A stretch of 5,157 bases of DNA, taken from Bacteroidota bacterium. Its GTDB lineage: Bacteria > Bacteroidota > Bacteroidia > Chitinophagales > Chitinophagaceae. Position 1 is the stretch's first letter. Every line of letters begins with the position of its first letter. Both the position numbers and the translations under genes were made by a program. The notes under the pieces were generated by a model. It saw nothing but the letters and a program-made list of their open reading frames with translations. It was not told the origin of the DNA and ran no database searches. This document shows positions 1 through 5,157 of this stretch, one piece after another. Location of the stretch: the NCBI GenBank assembly GCA_023423015.1, contig JAFAGE010000276.1, positions 1 through 5,157 of the forward strand. Reading direction: 5' to 3'.

Positions 1-272
1 GCACAAAGAATTTCCACGAGCAGGTTCAGGTTCTGACCAAAAACCTTGGCTCACTCAATGCAATTTATGAACTGGAATTGCAGGATACCAGCAACCACCT
101 GAAAGCGATGAACAGCTTCTACGGTCACCTTACTGCTGCATCTGAAACAATGCAGAACAGCGTAACCGACGCCAAGAAAGCCCACGAGCAGATCGCGCGT
201 CTTGCCGGTAACCTTAGCAACCTGAACACCATTTATGGTAACATGTTGTCGGCTATGCAGGGTAGAAATTAA
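1..272 (+). CDS. gldL: GldL, inner-membrane motor protein of the T9SS/gliding machinery (C-terminal part only)
   Basis: The frame is open from base 3 and ends at TAA 270-272, giving the last 89 residues; the 5' end lies outside the window. The visible part is polar and helical with heptad-like spacing, and ends in LNTIYGNMLSAMQGRN, which I recognise as the usual end of GldL. It is followed by gldM, as in gldKLMN operons. In the family, GldL has two N-terminal membrane helices, with a conserved glutamate in the second, and a long cytoplasmic coiled-coil tail. With GldM it forms a motor driven by the proton-motive force that powers type IX secretion and gliding. The membrane part is not in this window, so the glutamate cannot be checked. 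The tail carries three degenerate copies of a nine-residue motif (42-68, 96-122, 210-236). The apparent TTG start at 78 is internal to the gene. Identity is secure from tail plus context. Confidence 0.93.
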   Translation, partial: TKNFHEQVQVLTKNLGSLNAIYELELQDTSNHLKAMNSFYGHLTAASETMQNSVTDAKKAHEQIARLAGNLSNLNTIYGNMLSAMQGRN

Positions 273-361
273 TATGATGGTTAAATCCATAATCCACCCT
301 AAAACAGCCACAATAACTCCAGTCGTAACAGCATAGTTTAAACAAAAGAAAAACCGAAATC

Positions 362-1879
362 ATGGCTTTACCTAAAGAGCCCCGGCAGAAGATGATCAAC
401 ATGATGTATTTGGTGCTTACAGCATTACTGGCACTGAATGTATCTGCTGAAATTCTGAACGCCTTCAAAACCGTTAATAAAACTCTCGATAACGCCAATA
501 ATGTATTGGTGGGAAATAATAACGCGATCTACAGTTCATTCGAAGAAAAAATAAACGATCCTAAAACAAAAGCGAAAGCGGAAATCTGGAAGCCCAAAGC
601 CGACCAGGCAAGGCAACTGGCACAAACTGCTTACGCGAGGATCGAAAAGCTCAAAGAAACTATCAAGACTGAAGCTGGTTACAAACCCGGCAACAAAGAC
701 AGCCTTGGTTACGAAGCTAACCTCGATGCAGCAACACGCGTAATGAGCAACCAGGGCGAAGGTCCAAAACTTCACACTGAACTCACTAAGCTGAAACAGG
801 ACCTGCTGAACATCGATCCTGAAATCAAACAGGCTTTCGAAAACAAACTGCCGATCGATTTGTCAACGCCGCCTTCGCAAACAGGAAACAAGAACAATAG
901 CTGGACCACCAACTATTTTCACATGACTCCTGCGATAGCAGCGATTACAATCCTCAACAAGTTTCAGAACGACATCAAAAATTCAGAGAACCAGATCGTA
1001 AGCTTCTGCCACAACAAAATTGGTGAAGTTGCGGTAAGGTTTGATAAATACGGCTTCGTAGGTGGACTCAGCTCCAGCTACCTGATGCCAGGCGAAAAAC
1101 TGAAAGTGTATGCTGCCCTGGGTGCCACCTCTTCGGGTGCAACTCCTGAAATCAGCATCAACGGCAGACCGGTTTCTGCAAACGCAGACGGTATCGCTGA
1201 AACCGAATTCCCGGTTGCAGGTTCAGGTAAAGTGAACGTTGTGATCAGGTACAAAGACCAGGATGGCATTGACCAGACAATTACCAAAGCACTCGACTAC
1301 ACCGTAGGTCAACCCTCAGGTGTTGCAGTGTCTGCTGATAAAATGAACGTATTGTACATTGGAGTAGACAATCCTCTCACCATCACTGCAGGTGTTGGTG
1401 CCGAAAAAGTGAATGCAACATTCTCGGGCGGCGCTATCGAACGCGTGAGTGGTGCTAAATGGGTGGCACGTCCGAAAACTCCGGGTGTTCAGACTATTAA
1501 TGTAATCGTTGACGGGAAAGCAACACCGGTAACTTACCGTGTGAAATACCTGCCGGATCCGGCCGCATTTGTAGCGAACAAAAGAGGTGGCCCGATCCCT
1601 GCGAGCGAATTGAAAGCTCAGGGCGGCATCATCGCCAGGCTGATGGATTCAGACTTTGAAGCTGCCTTCCGCGTAACCAGCTACAATGTTGGAGCAGTGG
1701 GTGGAAAGTACCCGGTTTACCAGACGTCCCCGAACGATGGCAACAGGTGGTCGGGCGGTGCGGCTACAATTATTAACAACGCTACACCAGGAACCAGCAT
1801 CTTTTTTGATAACATTAAGGTGGTGGGACCAGACGGCAGAACCAGGGATCTTCCCCAGATGTCGTTTAACTTGAAATAA
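362..1879 (+). CDS. gldM: GldM, inner-membrane-anchored periplasmic shaft of the T9SS/gliding motor
   Basis: This encodes 505 residues, close to the roughly 510 usual for GldM. ATG 362 is the only plausible start: it gives the conserved N-terminus, an in-frame TAA lies at 326-328, and no ATG, GTG or TTG lies between. There is no clear Shine-Dalgarno, only an A-rich leader, as is common in Bacteroidota. Residues 1-12 are cytoplasmic and include Arg8 in the PRQKM motif, matching the Flavobacterium johnsoniae Arg9 reported to pair with a GldL glutamate. One membrane helix follows (about 12-33). The periplasmic part fits the known four-domain layout: helical D1 (about 36-225), then beta-rich D2 (226-315), D3 (from VSADKMNVLYIGVDNPL, 323-339) and D4 (from about 400 after YLPDP). 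Domain borders are estimates. The tail FFDNIKVVGPDGRTRDLPQM is typical. In the family, GldM dimerises, is turned or flexed by GldL, and contacts the GldK/GldN ring. The only cysteine is Cys216. No frameshift is seen. Confidence 0.97.
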   Translation: MALPKEPRQKMINMMYLVLTALLALNVSAEILNAFKTVNKTLDNANNVLVGNNNAIYSSFEEKINDPKTKAKAEIWKPKADQARQLAQTAYARIEKLKETIKTEAGYKPGNKDSLGYEANLDAATRVMSNQGEGPKLHTELTKLKQDLLNIDPEIKQAFENKLPIDLSTPPSQTGNKNNSWTTNYFHMTPAIAAITILNKFQNDIKNSENQIVSFCHNKIGEVAVRFDKYGFVGGLSSSYLMPGEKLKVYAALGATSSGATPEISINGRPVSANADGIAETEFPVAGSGKVNVVIRYKDQDGIDQTITKALDYTVGQPSGVAVSADKMNVLYIGVDNPLTITAGVGAEKVNATFSGGAIERVSGAKWVARPKTPGVQTINVIVDGKATPVTYRVKYLPDPAAFVANKRGGPIPASELKAQGGIIARLMDSDFEAAFRVTSYNVGAVGGKYPVYQTSPNDGNRWSGGAATIINNATPGTSIFFDNIKVVGPDGRTRDLPQMSFNLK

Positions 1880-1887
1880 AAGATTCA

Positions 1888-1920
1888 GGAGCTCCGTTTA
1901 CTCAGGTATATCGGAGCTTC
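1888..1920 (+). promoter_or_regulatory. Hairpin in the gldM-gldN gap, not a typical terminator
   Basis: GGAGCTCCG (1888-1896) can pair with CGGAGCTTC (1912-1920), giving nine pairs including one G-U, around a 15-nt loop. It starts 8 nt after the gldM stop and ends 24 nt before the gldN ATG. The bases that follow are GATATAAAAC with no T-run, so it is unlikely to be a rho-independent terminator for the operon. In similar positions such hairpins can protect the upstream message, mark a processing site, or adjust expression between genes. The pairing is visible in the sequence; any role is inference. Confidence 0.5.
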
Positions 1921-1944
1921 GATATAAAACAAAACAGAAGAAGG

Positions 1945-2991
1945 ATGAAAAATCGCATTATCAGGTTGTGTTTGTTAACGCTGATGCTCGGGTTCATGGT
2001 AGAATCTGCTGATGCGCAGCAGAAGAGACCGGCAGCCCGCACAACAAAAAAGAGAACAACTGCACCTGCTAAAAAGACGACTGTAAACAGGAGTAACAAC
2101 CAGGCGAATGCTGCACTCGCTGCCGCACCGAAAGATACTGTTCCCGCTGCTCCCGCTGCTGAACTGAAGATCGACGCACCGCGTCCTTCGCTCAGGAACG
2201 ATAATGCGATTCAGCGCAACATGATGAAGGATAGAACTCCTCTCGAATACGAACACATCCGTGAAGACGACGCAACATACGTTCAACGCGTATGGCGCGA
2301 AATCGACGTTCACGAAAAGATGAACATTCCTTTCGTGTATAAAGCAGAAGGCGACCAGGGTAACCAAAGGTTTATCATGATCCTGCTGAATGCTATCAAG
2401 AATAACGAGGTTACGGCTTTCAGCGCTGTAGGTGGCGACGACAGGTTCACTACGCCCCTCACTTTCCCGCAGATCGCAGAACTGCTGGTTGGTAAACCTA
2501 AAACACAACAGGTGCCCGACTGGACAAACGACCCCGATGGTTCGAAAGGTCTGATGAAAGACACTGTAATCAGCGCGGAATTTAATCCTGACCTGGTAGA
2601 AAGATACTGGATCAAGGAAGACGTAGTTTTCGATAAGGAGTCTTCAAGAATGTATACAAGGATTCTCGGTATCGCCCCGCTTCAAACCATTCTTAACGAT
2701 GATGGTTCTTTCAGGGCGGTAACCCCGATCTTCTGGGTATATTATCCGGATCTTCGTCCGATGCTCGCTAAGTTTGATGTGTACAACGGCAGAAACTTCG
2801 GTGCTAAGATGAGCTGGGAAGAGCTTTTCGAAAGCCGGATGTTTGCAAGCCGCATCATTAAATCGACCATCAACAATCCAAACGACCTTTACATCAGCTC
2901 ATACGTAAAAGATCCTATCCTCGCATTGCTTGAAGGCGAGAACATAAAAGAGAAGATCTTCAATTACGAGCAAGACCTCTGGTCTTATTAA
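1945..2991 (+). CDS. gldN: GldN (PorN family), periplasmic ring subunit of the T9SS/gliding machinery
   Basis: This encodes 348 residues starting at ATG 1945, preceded by an A-rich leader and AGAAGAAGG directly against the start. The start is supported by a full Sec signal peptide: basic MKNRIIR, a hydrophobic core at about 8-19, and a likely signal peptidase I site after ADA (residue 24). Cys9 is not in a lipobox. Residues 25-75 form a low-complexity linker rich in K, R, A, P and T, without an acidic residue before Asp64. The conserved GldN part begins near residue 80 and includes RTPLEYEHIREDD (97-109) with RVWREID just after (115-121). The C-terminal half contains FWVYYPDLRPMLAKFDVYN and ends EQDLWSY. 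In the family, GldN works with the lipoprotein GldK as a ring under the outer membrane, held by the periplasmic shaft of GldM. It is the last gene of the cluster, since a strong terminator follows. No disruption is seen. Confidence 0.96.
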   Translation: MKNRIIRLCLLTLMLGFMVESADAQQKRPAARTTKKRTTAPAKKTTVNRSNNQANAALAAAPKDTVPAAPAAELKIDAPRPSLRNDNAIQRNMMKDRTPLEYEHIREDDATYVQRVWREIDVHEKMNIPFVYKAEGDQGNQRFIMILLNAIKNNEVTAFSAVGGDDRFTTPLTFPQIAELLVGKPKTQQVPDWTNDPDGSKGLMKDTVISAEFNPDLVERYWIKEDVVFDKESSRMYTRILGIAPLQTILNDDGSFRAVTPIFWVYYPDLRPMLAKFDVYNGRNFGAKMSWEELFESRMFASRIIKSTINNPNDLYISSYVKDPILALLEGENIKEKIFNYEQDLWSY

Positions 2992-3016
2992 AGAAGGTTA
3001 GGTAAACAACTATTTT

Positions 3017-3045
3017 AAACGCCGTGATTCTCACGGCGTTTTTTT
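3017..3045 (+). terminator. Rho-independent terminator of the gld operon
   Basis: AAACGCCGTGA (3017-3027) and TCACGGCGTTT (3031-3041) form a perfect 11-bp stem with a TTC loop. The right arm runs into seven Ts (3039-3045). It lies 25 nt after the gldN stop. The long T-run is only on the plus-strand side, so it serves mainly plus-strand transcription. Confidence 0.95.
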
Positions 3046-3243
3046 GTCACCTATATGTTAATGTAAATGGAAAGTATCCCGAAATGGGAAAATTGCAGAA
3101 TTCGTTAAACAGTAAACTGTGCAACGTCAGATTATTACAGTTAAATATTATAGCCATTTATTTTTAAAATACAGAAGCCTAATGTTGTTTTATTAAAGTG
3201 TTTCATTATTTTTACAACGGTTTTTCATAGGATATTGGATTTT

Positions 3244-3280
3244 AAAAACGGGGCTGGATTTCTATCCTGGCCCCTTTTTA
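3244..3280 (-). terminator. Terminator of uvrC, probably bidirectional
   Basis: Bases 3250-3259 (GGGGCTGGAT) pair with 3264-3274 (ATCCTGGCCCC) around a TTCT loop, with a bulge or small internal loop at 3255 and 3268-3269. Five As precede the stem (3244-3248) and five Ts follow it (3275-3279), so either strand would give a GC-rich hairpin followed by a U-tract. On the minus strand it begins 2 nt past the uvrC TGA. On the plus strand it would block read-through from the gld side into uvrC antisense. Confidence 0.85.
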
Positions 3281-3282
3281 TT

Positions 3283-5124
3283 TCAGACACTTTCTTCAGC
3301 GTCGTTTTTTACCTCTCCTGCAGCGCTATTAAAATGCTTCCTGATAAGACCAGCTTTGGCTGCACCTACCGCCTGTGTCAATTCTTCTTCGCTTAATGCT
3401 TTAATCCTTTTCACTGACCGGAATTCCCGCAATAGCTGATCGGCAGTTGCTTTACCAATGCCGCGAATACTCTCCAGTTCATTCTTAAATGTGCCCTGGC
3501 TTCGTTTCTTGCGGTGAAAAGTAATGCCGAAACGGTTCACTTCGTCGCGGATTCTCCTGATGAGTTTCAAACTCTCGCTGTTATAAGGGAGTTTTACCGA
3601 TTCCTGGTCGCCGGAGAAGAAAATTTCTTCTTCATTCTTTGCTAAACCGACTACAGTCATTTCATTCAGGAGTTCGAGTTCGCCTATTGCTTCCAACGCG
3701 GCATTTAACTGCCCTTTACCTCCATCGATGATAACAAGTTGCGGTAAACCCGATTGCTCCTCCCTGAGCCTCTTATAGCGTCTGAACACTACTTCCTTCA
3801 TTGTTGCGAAATCGTTGATGCCTTCAACAGATTTTACATTGAAGTGCCTGTAATCATTTTTGTACGGTACACCATTTCTGAAACATACCATTGCCGACAC
3901 AGGATAGCTGCCCTGGAAGTTGGAATTATCAAAGCATTCAATGTGCACGGGAACTTCCTGCAACTGCAAATCCTGCTGCAATTGATACAGGATCTTCTTT
4001 CGCTCCATGTCGTCCTTTCCTTCAAGATGCAGCGTTCTCTTCTTTTTTAGTTCATCGAGAAAATAATTCACGTTCTTCTCCGACAATTCAAGCAGCTTCT
4101 TTTTATCGCCGCCTTTTGGAACAGTTACTATTATCCCTTCTTCAGGATATTCAATTTCAAAAGGAATAATGAGTTCTGATGAAATGCTGTTGAATGTTGA
4201 ACGTAAATGTGCAATTGCAAATGCAAGAACTTCTTCATCGCTTTCGTCGAGGTGAGTCTCTAATTTCGATGTGTGTGTATGAACGATGGTTCCGTTCTGC
4301 ACCGTGAGGTAATTCACATATGCAATATCTCCTTCGCGGAGAATGGAAAATACATCGGCATTATTAACGTGGCGGCTCACGATTACCGAACGGGCCTGGT
4401 AACGTTCGAGGTGTTCAAGTTTTTTTCGTGTAATTTCTGCTTTTTCAAAATCGAGGTCTGCTGCATAATTTTTCATCTCGTTTTTGAAATGCGCAATCAC
4501 AGAAGAAAGGTTTCCCTTAAGAATATTTTTTACGTGCGCCAGGTTCTGGCGGTATTCATCTTCAGTCTGTTTTCCTTCGCAGGGACCTTTGCAATTGCCG
4601 AGATGATATTCGAGGCACACTTTGAATTTACCCTTCTGAATATTTGTTGGCGATAAATTCAGTTTGCATGTGCGCAGCTGTATGGTTGCTTTGATGAAAT
4701 CCAATAACTCGCGAACCTTTGCCACCGAGGTGAAAGGTCCCAGGTATTCAGAGCCATCGTTTATTTTTCTGCGCGTAAGGAAGATGCGGGGGAAGTGTTC
4801 GTTCTTGAACACCATGTAGGGGTACGACTTATCGTCTTTCAGGTCGATATTAAACCTTGGCTGAAACTGTTTGATAAGTGAGTTCTCGAGCAGGAATGCA
4901 TCCTGTTCAGAATTCACAATGGTAAATTCGATGCGTGTTACTCGCTGAACAAGCTCGTGCGTTTTGTAGTTCGTAAAGGTTTTTGAAAAATAGGAGCTTA
5001 CCCTTTTACGTAGGTTTTTTGCTTTGCCCACGTATAGCAGCTCATCACGGCTGTCGTAATATTTGTAAACACCGGGTTCGGTCGGTATTTTATGTGCAAT
5101 GTCCTGGAATTCTTTTTGTATCAT
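3283..5124 (-). CDS. uvrC: UvrC, excinuclease ABC subunit C (nucleotide excision repair)
   Basis: This encodes 613 residues, the normal UvrC length. ATG at 5124 is fixed by an in-frame TAA four codons upstream (5137-5139) with no other start between. UvrC binds the UvrB-DNA lesion complex in the cytoplasm and cuts on both sides of the damage. Domains in order: an N-terminal GIY-YIG nuclease (about 13-90; GVY 18-20, YVGKAKNLRKR 31-41 with Arg41, and Glu80 in LLENSLIKQ), which makes the 3' cut; four cysteines (153, 170, 178, 182) at the positions that bind an iron-sulfur cluster in E. coli UvrC; a UVR domain (about 206-241, DFEKAE) that contacts UvrB; an RNase H-like domain (about 390-545) for the 5' cut with Asp399 (ECFDNSN), Asp438, Asp467 (IIDGGKGQ) and His537; and a helix-hairpin-helix DNA-binding end (about 551-598, SIRGIGKATADQLL). 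All key residues are present, so it should be functional. It runs convergent to gldN and shows no link to gliding. Confidence 0.98.
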   Translation of the reverse strand: MIQKEFQDIAHKIPTEPGVYKYYDSRDELLYVGKAKNLRKRVSSYFSKTFTNYKTHELVQRVTRIEFTIVNSEQDAFLLENSLIKQFQPRFNIDLKDDKSYPYMVFKNEHFPRIFLTRRKINDGSEYLGPFTSVAKVRELLDFIKATIQLRTCKLNLSPTNIQKGKFKVCLEYHLGNCKGPCEGKQTEDEYRQNLAHVKNILKGNLSSVIAHFKNEMKNYAADLDFEKAEITRKKLEHLERYQARSVIVSRHVNNADVFSILREGDIAYVNYLTVQNGTIVHTHTSKLETHLDESDEEVLAFAIAHLRSTFNSISSELIIPFEIEYPEEGIIVTVPKGGDKKKLLELSEKNVNYFLDELKKKRTLHLEGKDDMERKKILYQLQQDLQLQEVPVHIECFDNSNFQGSYPVSAMVCFRNGVPYKNDYRHFNVKSVEGINDFATMKEVVFRRYKRLREEQSGLPQLVIIDGGKGQLNAALEAIGELELLNEMTVVGLAKNEEEIFFSGDQESVKLPYNSESLKLIRRIRDEVNRFGITFHRKKRSQGTFKNELESIRGIGKATADQLLREFRSVKRIKALSEEELTQAVGAAKAGLIRKHFNSAAGEVKNDAEESV

Positions 5125-5126
5125 TT

Positions 5127-5157
5127 CTACTCGCGGTTATCCCACACTACTTTTATC
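5127..5157 (-). CDS. Possible C-terminal end of a gene upstream of uvrC (partial, unidentified)
   Basis: On the minus strand the bases from 5156 read I-K-V-V-W-D-N-R-E and then a TAG stop (5127-5129), two nt before the uvrC ATG. Another frame is also open from the window edge, but only to the TAA at 5137-5139. The tail looks like coding sequence, and such tight spacing would suit a translationally coupled pair. Nine residues are too few to name a family, and the open frame could be chance. Confidence 0.4.
   Translation of the reverse strand, partial: IKVVWDNRE

Noticed and set aside
334..341. TAGTTTAA as a promoter -7 element for gldM
   Set aside because: Only a partial match to TAnnTTTG and no TTG at the proper distance upstream; co-transcription with gldL is simpler.
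51..498. Minus-strand open frames across gldL, the gap and the start of gldM
   Set aside because: They overlap secure coding sequence on the other strand, have no family resemblance and no leader.
1975..2508. 177-codon open frame on the minus strand inside gldN
   Set aside because: It lies fully antisense to the clearly conserved gldN frame, shows no recognisable domain and has a cysteine- and serine-rich composition typical of a shadow frame.
3070..3125. Small inverted repeats TCCC-GAAAT-GGGA and ACAGT-AA-ACTGT
   Set aside because: Stems of four and five pairs in AT-rich sequence are expected by chance, and no T-tract or known operator matches.
4273..4656. 127-codon plus-strand open frame inside uvrC
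   Set aside because: Antisense to the Cys-cluster and UVR region of uvrC; the phenylalanine- and cysteine-rich translation is the complement of Lys/Glu-rich uvrC codons.
1..5157. Mobile elements, CRISPR arrays, tRNA or rRNA genes
   Set aside because: No repeat-spacer pattern, transposase, terminal inverted repeats or RNA-gene signatures were seen; nearly all of the window is accounted for by four core genes.

Overview
The window is chromosomal DNA from a member of the Bacteroidota. The gene content (gldL-gldM-gldN), the A-rich leaders without clear Shine-Dalgarno sequences and the protein style point to a gliding or type IX-secreting lineage. Chitinophagaceae-like is my best guess, but the sequence alone does not prove the family.

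Left part (1-2991, + strand): the distal end of a gldKLMN-type operon. It holds the last 89 codons of gldL, a complete gldM and a complete gldN. The gaps are 89 and 65 bp and contain no terminator, so the three genes are probably co-transcribed. GldL and GldM form the inner-membrane motor that uses the proton-motive force. The periplasmic part of GldM reaches GldN, which with the lipoprotein GldK (not in the window) forms the outer-membrane-associated ring of the type IX secretion system (T9SS) and gliding apparatus. The gldM-gldN gap carries a 9-bp hairpin with no T-tract. A strong rho-independent terminator follows gldN.

Middle (2992-3282): an AT-rich convergent intergenic region bounded by two hairpins. 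One is the gldN terminator. The other is flanked by A and T tracts, probably works in both directions, and ends uvrC.

Right part (3283-5157, - strand): a complete uvrC, the dual-incision nuclease subunit of nucleotide excision repair, with all expected catalytic and Fe-S cysteine residues. The last 30 bases may encode the C-terminus of another minus-strand gene whose stop lies 2 nt before the uvrC start.

The genes are intact and belong to known families. I found no previously undescribed system. The findings are second-tier details: a repeated motif in the GldL tail, a very basic linker in GldN, a lone periplasmic cysteine in GldM, an intergenic hairpin, a possible small transcript and a possible gene coupled to uvrC.
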